Source of the DNA: Halomonas maura
Lineage (GTDB): Bacteria; Pseudomonadota; Gammaproteobacteria; Pseudomonadales; Halomonadaceae
Assembly: GCF_030409305.1 (NCBI RefSeq)
Contig: NZ_JAUFPQ010000002.1
Span: forward strand, 62,001 to 126,000
Direction: 5' to 3'
DNA length: 64,000 bases
The position numbers were made by a program, and so were the translations under genes. Shown one piece after another: positions 39,527-48,189 of the stretch. Position 1 is the stretch's first letter; each line of letters begins with the position of its first letter. The notes beneath the pieces are model-generated. The model was given only the letters and a program-made list of their open reading frames with translations, did not search any database and was not told where the DNA came from.

Positions 39527-40717
39527 ATGAATGAGGCCTCCACTCATGCCCTGGCGGTACTGCTCGAGGACGACCCGGATGCCGCCGCCGCCCTGGCGGT
39601 CCAGTTGCGGGTGCTGGGGGTGGAAACGCGCTATTGCCGGCATGCCCACCAGCTGGTCGGCGAGGTGCTGGCCAAGGCGCCGCAACTCGTCGTCATGGGG
39701 CTGGCGTTCGGCGAGCAGGACGGCATCGCGATGCTGCGTCGGCTCGCCGAGTGCCGCTATGGGGGGCGGGTCCTGCTGCTCAGCGGCGTCGAGCGCAAGG
39801 TGGCGCGCATCGCCGAGCGGCTGGGCGAGGCCCTGGGGCTCAACATGCTGCCCTCCCTGGACAAGCCCATGCGGCTCGGCGAGCTGCGCGACCGCCTCGA
39901 GGGCCTGGAGGGGGAGGCGACCGCCGGGCCGCCCGAGATTCGTCCGCCGTTCTTCCACCAGCAGGAGCTGGAACGGGCCTTCGAGCGCCAGGAGCTGATC
40001 CTCCACTACCAGCCCCAGTTCGACCTGGCGAGCCGGCGGCTGTCCGGCGTCGAGGCCCTGGTGCGCTGGAACCATCCCGAGGCGGGCCTGCTGGTGCCCG
40101 GCGACTTCCTGCCGCTGCTGACCGCGGCCCAGGGCCGCTTGCTGACCCGTCGCGTGCTGCAGCTGGCCATGGCCGATGCCGCCCACTGGCGCCGGGCCGG
40201 TCTCAACCTGTCGCTGTCGATGAACGTCACCCCCGATGACCTGATGTGCCAGGAACTGATCGCCCTGGTCCGCGAGGGCTGGCACTCGGCCGGTGGGGCA
40301 CCGCTGGTGCTGGAGATCACCGAGACCGCCTCCATGGAGGACGAGCTGCTCAGCAGCGAGGTGGCGGCCCGCCTGCACCTCACCGGGCTGGAGGTCTCGG
40401 TGGACGACTTCGGCGTGGGGTTCTCGTCCCTGGCGCGCCTGCAGCTGCTGCCGATCAGCGAGCTCAAGGTCGACCGCAGCTTCGTCAGTCGCCTGCATGA
40501 GGACCTGCAGGATGCCGCCATCGTCGAGGCCGTGGCGCTGCTCGGGCGGCGGCTGGGCATCCGGGTGGTCGCCGAGGGCGTCGAGGACCTCGCCTGCCTG
40601 GCGGCCCTGGAGCGTTACGGCTGCACCCACGTTCAGGGGTTCGGCCTGGCCCGGCCGATGCCGAGCGCCGAGATCATGGCCCTGGCCCGGGGGGCATCGC
40701 CCCTGGAGCGGGCCTGA
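39527..40717 (+). CDS. EAL phosphodiesterase with degenerate receiver domain
   Basis: A 396-residue protein with a receiver-like N-terminal domain (residues about 8-125) and an EAL domain (about 145-390). The receiver keeps the acidic pair (LEDD) and the lysine (LDKP), but the phospho-acceptor Asp position reads Gly in LVVMGLAFGEQDGI. The EAL motif is intact (GVEALVRWNHP), as are EITET and the DDFGVGFSSLARLQLLPI loop. It is likely an active c-di-GMP phosphodiesterase with phosphorylation-independent input. It precedes the T6SS cluster. Confidence 0.9.
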   Translation: MNEASTHALAVLLEDDPDAAAALAVQLRVLGVETRYCRHAHQLVGEVLAKAPQLVVMGLAFGEQDGIAMLRRLAECRYGGRVLLLSGVERKVARIAERLGEALGLNMLPSLDKPMRLGELRDRLEGLEGEATAGPPEIRPPFFHQQELERAFERQELILHYQPQFDLASRRLSGVEALVRWNHPEAGLLVPGDFLPLLTAAQGRLLTRRVLQLAMADAAHWRRAGLNLSLSMNVTPDDLMCQELIALVREGWHSAGGAPLVLEITETASMEDELLSSEVAARLHLTGLEVSVDDFGVGFSSLARLQLLPISELKVDRSFVSRLHEDLQDAAIVEAVALLGRRLGIRVVAEGVEDLACLAALERYGCTHVQGFGLARPMPSAEIMALARGASPLERA

Positions 40718-41089
40718 GGGGCGTAGTTCCACCGATAGCGCATGTAAGTGAAAGCAGTTTTCTTTTGTAGGAAATATCCTACATTACCGATGTTTGATGG
40801 CGTCGGCGCGAGTGCTTTTCCTGACGTTTGCCGCTGATGGCGCCTTTTTGGTGCATTTTCTTCATTCCCTCCTCGCCGGACGCCCCGGCCCGACGCGCCC
40901 GGCCTCCGTCGGGGCTCCCCCACGCGCCTCATTCGAGTTGGTACCCTCGCGCCCACATTCGACAATGCCAGCGTCGGCCGCCCATGCCGGTCGGCTGGAT
41001 GTCGCATCGTCTGCGCCTGGCTGGGCACGGCTCCGGGGAAGGGGCCGGCCGGGGCGTGGCGCCGTTATCCGCAGGGAGGAAGCTCGAAG
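40718..41089. other. Intergenic region upstream of the T6SS cluster
   Basis: This 372-base gap is the 5' control region of the secretion operon. Its first part is AT-rich and holds the palindrome described separately. I found no good sigma-54 (GG-N10-GC) promoter and no clear sigma-70 pair. GGGAGGAAG lies before the tssB ATG. No gene is supported in the gap. Confidence 0.5.
40766..40783 (+). promoter_or_regulatory. Palindrome TGTAGG-N6-CCTACA
   Basis: TGTAGGAAATATCCTACA is an inverted repeat with six-base arms. It differs by one base per arm from the GacA/UvrY box TGTAAG-N6-CTTACA, and could bind that or another LuxR-type response regulator. It lies about 310 bases before tssB. Confidence 0.5.
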
Positions 41090-41599
41090 ATGGCCAAAGA
41101 AGGGTCCGTTGCGCCGAAGGAGCGCATCAACATCAAGTACGTGCCCGCCACCGGGGACCAGCAAGCCGAGACCGAACTGCCGCAGAAGCTGCTGGTGGTC
41201 GGCGACTTCAAGGGCGGCGCCGAGGAGACGCCGATCGAGGAGCGCGACGCCGTCTCGGTGGACAAGAACAACTTCCAGTCGGTGATGCGCGAGGCCGGCC
41301 TGGGGCTGCAGGCCAGCGTGCCCAATCGCCTGGAGGCAGAACAGGACAAGCAACTGGCCGTGGACCTGAGCTTCCAGTCGCTGGCGGATTTCGCCCCCGA
41401 CAGCGTGGCGCGCCAGGTGCCCGAGCTGCGCAAGCTGGTCGAGCTGCGCGAGGCGCTGGTGGCCCTCAAGGGACCGCTGGGCAATGTGCCGGCCTTTCGC
41501 GAGCGCCTGCAGGCGCTGATCGAGAACCCCGAGGCTCGGGACCAGTTGCTGAGCGAGCTCGAACTGCTCGACGACGCCCGGTCCGCGGGCGATACCTGA
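41090..41599 (+). CDS. tssB: T6SS sheath small subunit TssB
   Basis: TssB (VipA) interlocks with TssC to form the contractile sheath. The 169-residue product begins with the conserved PKERINIKYVPATGD and has LPQKLLVVGDFKG, then the sheath-interface helix SLADFAPDSVARQVPELRKL. Length matches the family. It is the first gene of the cluster and follows a strong GGGAGGAAG site. Confidence 0.96.
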   Translation: MAKEGSVAPKERINIKYVPATGDQQAETELPQKLLVVGDFKGGAEETPIEERDAVSVDKNNFQSVMREAGLGLQASVPNRLEAEQDKQLAVDLSFQSLADFAPDSVARQVPELRKLVELREALVALKGPLGNVPAFRERLQALIENPEARDQLLSELELLDDARSAGDT

Positions 41600-41630
41600 T
41601 CCCTTCACGCATGGAAGCGAGGCACCCCTC

Positions 41631-43112
41631 ATGAGCGAATCCACCCAGTCCCAGGCGCCCGCCGCCGAGGCCCGCGCCGAGGAATCCCTGCTCGACCAGG
41701 TGATGGCCCAGACGCGCATGGCCCCCGCCGACGAAGGCTACGACGTGGCCAAGCAGGGCGTCGCCGCCTTCATCAGCGAGCTGCTGAAGAGCGACGATGG
41801 CCAGGCGCAGGTCAACAAGTCGGTCGTCGACCGGATGATCGTCGAGCTGGATCGCAAGATCGGCCACCAGGTCGACGAGATCCTCCACGACCCGGGCTTC
41901 CAGCATCTCGAGTCGGCCTGGCGGGGCCTGAAGCTGCTGGTCGATCGCACCGACTTTCGCGAGAACATCAAGCTCAACGTCCTCCACGCCACCAAGGAGG
42001 AGTTGCTCGAGGACTTCGAGTTCGCCCCGGAGATCAGCCAGAGCGGCCTCTACCAGCACGTCTATGCGGCCGAGTACGGCCAGTTCGGCGGCGAGCCGGT
42101 GGCGGCGATGATCGGCCATTACGATTTCACGCCCTCGACCCCCGACATCAAGCTGCTGCAGTACACCGCCTCGGTGGGGGCCATGTCCCACGCGCCCTTC
42201 CTGTCCTCGGTGGCGCCGAGCTTCTTCGGCATCGACAGCTTCGAGGAGCTGCCCAACATCAAGGACTTCAAGGCGATCTTCGAGGGCCCCAAGTACGCCC
42301 GCTGGCGCAGCCTGCGCGAGTCCGAGGATTCCCGCTACCTGGGCCTCACCGCGCCGCGCTTCCTGCTGCGCATGCCCTACGACCCGGTCGAGAACCCGGT
42401 CAAGTCCTTCCACTACGAGGAGTCGGTCAGCGAGAGCCACGACCACTACCTGTGGGGCAACACCGCCTACCTGCTCGCCGAGCGCCTCAACGACAGCTTC
42501 GCCAGGTACCGCTGGTGCCCGAACATCATCGGGCCGCAGAGCGGCGGGGCGGTCGAGAACCTGCCGGTGCACACCTACGAGGCGCTGGGGCAGCTGCAGA
42601 GCAAGATTCCCACCGAGGTGCTGGTCACCGACCGGCGGGAATTCGAGATGGCCGAGGAGGGCTTCATCTCGCTGACCATGCGCAAGGGCAGCGACAACGC
42701 CGCCTTCTTCTCCGCCAACTCGGTGCAGAAGCCCAGGAGCTTCCCCAACACCCCCGAGGGACGCGAGGCCGAGACCAACTTCAAGCTCGGCACCCAGCTG
42801 CCCTACGTGTTCATCGTCAATCGCCTGGCCCACTACATCAAGGTGCTGCAGCGCGAGCAGATCGGCTCCTGGAAGGAGCGCCAGGACCTGGAGCGCGAGC
42901 TCAACACCTGGATCCGCCAGTACGTCGCCGACCAGGAGAACCCCCCGGCCGACGTGCGCAGTCGCCGTCCGCTGCGCGCCGCCTCGGTGCAGGTCTCGGA
43001 CGTCGAGGGCGACCCGGGCTGGTATCGCGTCTCGCTGGCGGTCCGCCCGCACTTCAAGTACATGGGCGCCAACTTCGAGCTGTCGCTGGTGGGACGCCTC
43101 GACAAGGACTGA
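41631..43112 (+). CDS. tssC: T6SS sheath large subunit TssC
   Basis: TssC (VipB) is the main sheath protein. The 493-residue product has the diagnostic FQHLESAWRGLKLLVDRTDF and the later GRWRS-like PKYARWRSLRESEDSRYLGLT segment, and ends with the small basic-acidic C-terminal domain that ClpV helps disassemble. Spacing to tssB is 31 bases. Four bases separate its stop from tssE, where many clusters carry hcp. Confidence 0.97.
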   Translation: MSESTQSQAPAAEARAEESLLDQVMAQTRMAPADEGYDVAKQGVAAFISELLKSDDGQAQVNKSVVDRMIVELDRKIGHQVDEILHDPGFQHLESAWRGLKLLVDRTDFRENIKLNVLHATKEELLEDFEFAPEISQSGLYQHVYAAEYGQFGGEPVAAMIGHYDFTPSTPDIKLLQYTASVGAMSHAPFLSSVAPSFFGIDSFEELPNIKDFKAIFEGPKYARWRSLRESEDSRYLGLTAPRFLLRMPYDPVENPVKSFHYEESVSESHDHYLWGNTAYLLAERLNDSFARYRWCPNIIGPQSGGAVENLPVHTYEALGQLQSKIPTEVLVTDRREFEMAEEGFISLTMRKGSDNAAFFSANSVQKPRSFPNTPEGREAETNFKLGTQLPYVFIVNRLAHYIKVLQREQIGSWKERQDLERELNTWIRQYVADQENPPADVRSRRPLRAASVQVSDVEGDPGWYRVSLAVRPHFKYMGANFELSLVGRLDKD

Positions 43113-43116
43113 CGCC

Positions 43117-43551
43117 ATGACCGCCTTCAGGGATCGCGGCGGGCGGCCCGGCGCACGGCTCTTCGAGCGCCTGTCGGCACCGGAGCGCCCGGTGCCGGAG
43201 GGCGAGCGGGCGCTGGAGGCCACCCTGGTCTCCATCAAGCGCCACCTGGTCGACCTGCTCAACAGCCACCCGGGGCACAGCGAGTGTGCCCCGGCGCTGG
43301 GCCTGCTGGACTTCAACGACGCCACGCTGGGCGTGCTCGACCTCGAGCTCAAGGTCGAGCGCGCGATCCGCGAGTGCATCGAGCGCTACGAGCCGCGGGT
43401 CCGGCGCGTGCGGGTCGAGACCCAGCCCAACGACGGTGACCCGCTGCAGTTGCGCTTCCAGGTCCAGGCCACCCTGGAGCTGGGGCGCGAGGCCACCGAG
43501 ACCACCATCGACCTGTTGCTCAACGACAAGCGCTACCAGTGCGTGAACTGA
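43117..43551 (+). CDS. tssE: T6SS baseplate protein TssE
   Basis: This 144-residue gp25-like baseplate protein has the conserved LFERLSAPE start, the wedge segment VSIKRHLVDLLNSHPG, and GLLDFNDATLGV. TssE joins the wedge with TssF and TssG. It is short-spaced on both sides, with tssF starting seven bases later. Confidence 0.93.
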   Translation: MTAFRDRGGRPGARLFERLSAPERPVPEGERALEATLVSIKRHLVDLLNSHPGHSECAPALGLLDFNDATLGVLDLELKVERAIRECIERYEPRVRRVRVETQPNDGDPLQLRFQVQATLELGREATETTIDLLLNDKRYQCVN

Positions 43552-43558
43552 GGCCATC

Positions 43559-45322
43559 ATGCTGAACCGCTACTACCGGGACGAGCTCGACTTCCTGAAG
43601 CGCCAGGGCCGCGAGTTTGCCGAGGGCAATCCCGGCCTCAGCCGCTTCCTCGCCGAGCAGAGCACCGACCCCGACGTCGAGCGCCTGCTCGAGGGGTTCG
43701 CCTTCCTGTCCGGGCGGCTGCGCGAGAAGGTCGATGACGAGTTCCCCGAGCTCACCCACGCGCTGATCGGCATGCTGTGGCCCAACTACCTGCGCCCGGT
43801 GCCGAGCATGACGGTGGTGCAGTTCGCCCCCCACTGGCACGGCCTGAGCGGCGCCCAGGCGGTGCCCCGCGGCACCTCCCTGGCCAGCCGCGAGGTCGAG
43901 GGCACGGCCTGCACCTTTCGCACCTGCCACGAGCTGACGCTCTACCCCCTGGCCCACGACGGGGTCACCGCCCGCCACTCCCGGGAGGCCTCGGTGGTCG
44001 AGCTCGACCTGGCGGTGCACAGCGACCAGCCCCTGGATGCCCTGGGGGTCACCGACCTGCGCCTGCACCTGGGCGGCAGCGGCTACACGGCCCGCACCCT
44101 CTACCTGTGGCTCAACCACTACCTGGCCGGCCTCGAGCTCGAGGTCGACGGCCAGCGGCTGCCGCTGCCCACCCGCCTGCTGGCGCCGGTGGGCTTCGCC
44201 GCCGAGGACGCCCTGCTGCCGTACCCGCGCAACGTCTACCAGGGCTATCGCATCCTGCAGGAGTACCTGTGCTTCCCCGAGGCCTTCCAGTTCTTCGACC
44301 TCGAGGGCCTGGGCGACTACCTGCCGTCGCGCCCGGCCGAGCGGCTGACCCTGCGCTTCACCTTTACCCGCACCCTGCCGGCGGATGCCCGGGTGGGGGA
44401 CGAGAGCCTGGCGCTGTACTGCACCCCGGCGATCAACCTCTTCGCCCATGACGCCGACCCGGTGGACTTGAGCGGCGAGCGCAGCGAGTACCGCATTCGC
44501 CCCAGCAGCCGCTTCCCCGCCCACTACGAGGTGTTCAGCGTCGACGAGGTCGCGGGCTGGCTGGAGAGCGAGGCCGGGCGCATCCGCGGCGAGCCGCGCC
44601 GCTACGTGCCCTTCGAGAGCTTCGAGCACCAGGTCGAGCGCGACCGGGGGCGCCAGGCGCTCTACTACCGGGTGCGGGTCCGCGACAGCCTGCGCGGCGA
44701 CGGCTTCGACCACGATATCGCCTTCGTGCGCGGCGACGAGCAGGCCTGCCTGGGCCTGCGCGAGACCATCTCGCTGCGCCTGACCTGCTCCAACCGCGAG
44801 CTGCCGGAACGGCTGACCATCGGCGACGTCTGCCGGCCCACCGAGGACAGCCCGGCCTTCGCCGGCTTTCGCAACATCACCCGGCCGACCCCGGCGATGC
44901 GCCCGACCCTCGACGGCAGCCTGCTGTGGACGCTGATCTCCAACCTGTCGCTCAACTACCTGTCGCTGCTCGACCGCGATGCGCTGCGCTCGGTGCTGCG
45001 CGTCTACGACTTCCGCGCGCTGGTCGACCGCCAGGCCGAGCGCATCGCCCAGCAGCGCCTGGCGGGCATCGTCGACATCCAGACCCAGCCGGTGGACCGG
45101 CTGTATCGGGGCCTGCCGGTGCGCGGCCTGCGCTCCGAGATGACCCTGGACCAGGAGGCCTTCGGCGACGAGGGCAGCCTCTTCCTGTTCGCCAGCGTGC
45201 TGTCCCGGTTCTTCTCGCTGTACGCCAGCATCAACTCCTTCCACGAGTTGCATGTCACCAACCTCCACAACCGCGAGCGCTACGCATGGACCTTGCAGTC
45301 GGGCCAGCAGCCCCTGATGTAG
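43559..45322 (+). CDS. tssF: T6SS baseplate protein TssF
   Basis: A 587-residue baseplate wedge subunit. It begins LNRYYRDELDFLKRQGREFA, typical of TssF, and has ELTHALIGMLWPNYLRPVPSM and the C-terminal FASVLSRFFSLYASINSFHEL block. Length is normal. It overlaps tssG by 37 bases, which suggests translational coupling. Confidence 0.96.
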   Translation: MLNRYYRDELDFLKRQGREFAEGNPGLSRFLAEQSTDPDVERLLEGFAFLSGRLREKVDDEFPELTHALIGMLWPNYLRPVPSMTVVQFAPHWHGLSGAQAVPRGTSLASREVEGTACTFRTCHELTLYPLAHDGVTARHSREASVVELDLAVHSDQPLDALGVTDLRLHLGGSGYTARTLYLWLNHYLAGLELEVDGQRLPLPTRLLAPVGFAAEDALLPYPRNVYQGYRILQEYLCFPEAFQFFDLEGLGDYLPSRPAERLTLRFTFTRTLPADARVGDESLALYCTPAINLFAHDADPVDLSGERSEYRIRPSSRFPAHYEVFSVDEVAGWLESEAGRIRGEPRRYVPFESFEHQVERDRGRQALYYRVRVRDSLRGDGFDHDIAFVRGDEQACLGLRETISLRLTCSNRELPERLTIGDVCRPTEDSPAFAGFRNITRPTPAMRPTLDGSLLWTLISNLSLNYLSLLDRDALRSVLRVYDFRALVDRQAERIAQQRLAGIVDIQTQPVDRLYRGLPVRGLRSEMTLDQEAFGDEGSLFLFASVLSRFFSLYASINSFHELHVTNLHNRERYAWTLQSGQQPLM

Positions 45323-46305
45323 CGCTGGCACCCCTGGTCGACGGGGCCCGACGCTACGATTTCTACCAGCTGGTCGAGCTGCTCCACCGGCACCACGGCG
45401 ACGACCTCGAGGGCGACCGCGAGGCCGACCCGAGCGCCGAGCGCGTGCGTTTCCAGGCCTCCGCCTCGCTGGGCTTCCCGGGCAGCGACGTGGTCGACCT
45501 CGCCCCCCGCGAGACCGGGCGCTACGCCCTGCGCGTCAGCTTCCTGGGGCTGCAGGGCGCCCAGTCGCCGCTGCCGGGCTACTACCTGGAGGCGATGGCC
45601 CATGCCGAGGTCCATCGCGAGGGCGCGGCCGGCGACTTCCTCGACCTGTTCAACCATCGGCTGCTGTCGCTGCTGCACCGCGGCTGGCGCAAGTACCGCC
45701 ACCACGTGCGCTACCAGGACGGCGCCGAGGACGGCTTCTCGGCGGCGGTCTTCGCCCTGGTCGGGCTGGCCGACGAGCGGCTGCGCGGCGAGACGTCGAT
45801 CAACTGGAGCAAGATGCTGGCCTATGCCGGCCTGCTGGCCGGTCGCTCGCGCTCGCCGGACGTGGTGGCGGGCATCGTCGGCCACTGCTTCGACCTCGAC
45901 GGGGTCGAGGTCGAGCCCTGGGTGCTGCGCCGGGTCGAGATCCCGGCGGACCAGCGCAGCCGCACGGGCCTGGCCTGCGCCACCCTGGGCCAGGACATGG
46001 TCGCCGGCGGCCGGGTCGCCGACATCAGCGGCAAGTTCGCGCTGTGCCTGCGCGGCCTGGACCTGGCGCGCTTCCGCGACTTCCTGCCCGACGGGCGCGA
46101 CCACCAGGCGCTGCGCACCCTGGTCGACTTCGTGCTGCGCGAACCCCTGGCCTACGACCTGGAACTCGAGCTGCTGGAGAGCGAGGTCCGCCCCATGCGG
46201 CTGGGCGAGGGCGGCAGCTGCCAGCTGGGCTGGACGACCTTCGTCCAGCCCGAGGCCGACGCGGCGCCCCGGCGGCGCCGCGTCCGCATACAGATGACAC
46301 GGTGA
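45286..46305 (+). CDS. tssG: T6SS baseplate protein TssG
   Basis: This 339-residue wedge protein starts within the end of tssF at ATG 45286. Family features include YDFYQLVELLHRHHG near the N-terminus, RVRFQASASLGFPGSDV, and the FLDLFNHRLLSLLHRGWRKYR segment. The overlapping start was chosen because the conserved region begins about 20 residues later, whereas the longer open frame upstream only shadows tssF. Confidence 0.94.
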   Translation: MDLAVGPAAPDVALAPLVDGARRYDFYQLVELLHRHHGDDLEGDREADPSAERVRFQASASLGFPGSDVVDLAPRETGRYALRVSFLGLQGAQSPLPGYYLEAMAHAEVHREGAAGDFLDLFNHRLLSLLHRGWRKYRHHVRYQDGAEDGFSAAVFALVGLADERLRGETSINWSKMLAYAGLLAGRSRSPDVVAGIVGHCFDLDGVEVEPWVLRRVEIPADQRSRTGLACATLGQDMVAGGRVADISGKFALCLRGLDLARFRDFLPDGRDHQALRTLVDFVLREPLAYDLELELLESEVRPMRLGEGGSCQLGWTTFVQPEADAAPRRRRVRIQMTR

Positions 46306-46312
46306 ACCTCCC

Positions 46313-47635
46313 ATGAACACGACGCCCACGCAGCAGGCCATCACCCTGGTGGTCATCAACAGCGAACGGCTCGAGGGCCGCTCCACCAGCAGTCACGTCT
46401 TCCGCTCGCCCGGCGGCAGCCTGGGCAGCGCCACGGCCGACGACTGGCTGCTGCAGGACCACGCCGGCCGGGTGCGGCCGGGGCATGCCGAGATCCAGCG
46501 CCTCGACGGGCGCTTCTGCCTGGTCGACCGTTGCGGCCAGACCTTCGTCAACCGCGCGACCCTGCCGATCGGCCGGGAGCGCCGGGTGGCGCTGCGCGAC
46601 GGCGACGAGCTGCAGGTCGGGGAATACCGGCTGCGCGTGCACCTGGGCGACCGCCAGGCCGACAGCGCCGGCGTGCAGCCCCTGGCGACCCTGGTGGACG
46701 AGGAGCACGAGCGACTCGACGCCGCCGAGGCGCCGCCGGCCACGGCGCTCGCCCCGACGCCCCAGCATGACCCGCTGGCGGCGCTGGGCGACGCCTCGCC
46801 GGCCCACCGCCATCAGGACCCCCTGGCCGCCCTGGCCGACGACGAGGTCGCCGGCGAGGACGACCCCCACGGCCTGCTCGAAGCCCTGGACGGCCGGGGC
46901 GAGCCATTGCCCGCCCCGGCGGCACCGCTGAACCGACGATACGAGGACCCGCACATGGACGAACGGTTGTTGAACGATCTGGAACGCTCGGTCGGCGAGC
47001 AGCTCGAGGAACGCTGGCAGGAGCCGGCCGCGGGCGGGGAGGTCGGCCATATCGGCGCCTCGCCGCTGCTCACCACCCTGGGCGGCGAACTGCGCTTTCG
47101 CGACAGCGCCGAGCAGCACGCCTTCCTCGAGGAGGCCGGGCGGACCCTGCGGGCCACCATGGAAGGGCTGCTGGCGCTGCACCAGGCCCATGACGGCAGC
47201 CGCTATCCGCTGCGCGACCGCCGCCTGCAACCCATCGAGGACAACCCGCTGCGCCTCGGCCAGCCCTACGCCCAGACCCTGACCACGCTGTTCTCGGCCC
47301 AGCGCAGCCCGGTGCACCTCTCCGCCCCGGCGGCGGTGGCGGAGTGCCTGGAGCACCAGCAGCAGCACCAGGCCGCCGTCGAGGAGGCCATCGGCGACGC
47401 CCTGTCCGCGATCCTCGAGGCCTTCTCGCCGGACGCGCTGCTCAAGCGCTTCCATGCCTACCGCGGCGCCGGCCGGCAGGGCGAGGACGAGGGCGGCTGG
47501 GCCTGGGAGATGTACCGGCACTACTACCAGGAGCTCAATTCCGGCCGCCAGCAGGGCTTCGAGAAGCTGTTCTGGGAGGTCTTCGAGCAGGGCTACGACC
47601 AGTCGCTGCGCCGCCAGCAGCGGGAGGGCGCATGA
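46313..47635 (+). CDS. tagH: T6SS-associated FHA-domain protein (TagH-like)
   Basis: A 440-residue protein with an N-terminal forkhead-associated domain (about residues 8-115, with GSLGSATADDWLL and HAEIQRLDGRFCLVDRCG), an acidic Ala-rich linker, and a C-terminal helical domain ending WEMYRHYYQELNSGRQQGFEK that is typical of T6SS FHA proteins. These proteins respond to threonine phosphorylation by PpkA in some systems. No kinase or phosphatase gene is seen in this window. Confidence 0.9.
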   Translation: MNTTPTQQAITLVVINSERLEGRSTSSHVFRSPGGSLGSATADDWLLQDHAGRVRPGHAEIQRLDGRFCLVDRCGQTFVNRATLPIGRERRVALRDGDELQVGEYRLRVHLGDRQADSAGVQPLATLVDEEHERLDAAEAPPATALAPTPQHDPLAALGDASPAHRHQDPLAALADDEVAGEDDPHGLLEALDGRGEPLPAPAAPLNRRYEDPHMDERLLNDLERSVGEQLEERWQEPAAGGEVGHIGASPLLTTLGGELRFRDSAEQHAFLEEAGRTLRATMEGLLALHQAHDGSRYPLRDRRLQPIEDNPLRLGQPYAQTLTTLFSAQRSPVHLSAPAAVAECLEHQQQHQAAVEEAIGDALSAILEAFSPDALLKRFHAYRGAGRQGEDEGGWAWEMYRHYYQELNSGRQQGFEKLFWEVFEQGYDQSLRRQQREGA

Positions 47636-48189
47636 CGCCCCGTGCCGCCCGGGCCGTGACCCTGAGCCGTCGCCTGGTCGTCGGGCTGTCGCTGCTGCTG
47701 GCGCTGGGCGGCTGCGCCTCGACCTTCGAGGCCGCCGGCAAGACCTACCAGGTGGTGCGCGATCCCTCCATTCCGGTGGGCTACCCGGAGGACCGGCCGT
47801 CGCGGGTCGACCTGAGCATGCTCGCCGCCGGCGACGTCAATCCCAACGGCGAGGGGGAGGGCGCGCCGCTGCGCTTCCAGATCCTGCAGCTCAAGGACGA
47901 CTCCATGCTGATGGCGGCCGACCATCGCCAGCTGCGCGACGACCTGGAGGAGGCGCTCGGCACCAACTACCTGGCCCATGACGACTTCACCCTACTGCCC
48001 GGCCAGTTCAAGTTCTACGAGCCCTTCGAGGTCGAGGAGGACACCCGCTACATCGGCATCATCGCCTTCTATGCCGAGCCGGATCAGGCGCAGTGGAAGA
48101 AGGTCGTGCGCATCGACGACCGGGGCCGGGACTATCACCTGCTGGTGCACCTGCACGAGCACGAGGCCGCGCTGCGGAAGGAGACCTGA
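47632..48189 (+). CDS. tssJ: T6SS outer-membrane lipoprotein TssJ
   Basis: A 185-residue lipoprotein with signal peptide and lipobox L-G-G-C (Cys28). The beta-sandwich of TssJ is seen in LRFQILQLKDDSMLMAAD and the loop up to YIGIIAFYAEPDQAQWK. TssJ anchors TssM to the outer membrane. It overlaps the FHA gene by four bases (ATGA), so the start is fixed there. Confidence 0.95.
   Translation: MTPRAARAVTLSRRLVVGLSLLLALGGCASTFEAAGKTYQVVRDPSIPVGYPEDRPSRVDLSMLAAGDVNPNGEGEGAPLRFQILQLKDDSMLMAADHRQLRDDLEEALGTNYLAHDDFTLLPGQFKFYEPFEVEEDTRYIGIIAFYAEPDQAQWKKVVRIDDRGRDYHLLVHLHEHEAALRKET

Noticed and set aside
40718..41089. Sigma-54 promoter before tssB
   Set aside because: Candidate GG and GC pairs such as TGGCGCC-TTTTTGGTGC have the wrong spacing (12 rather than 10 bases).
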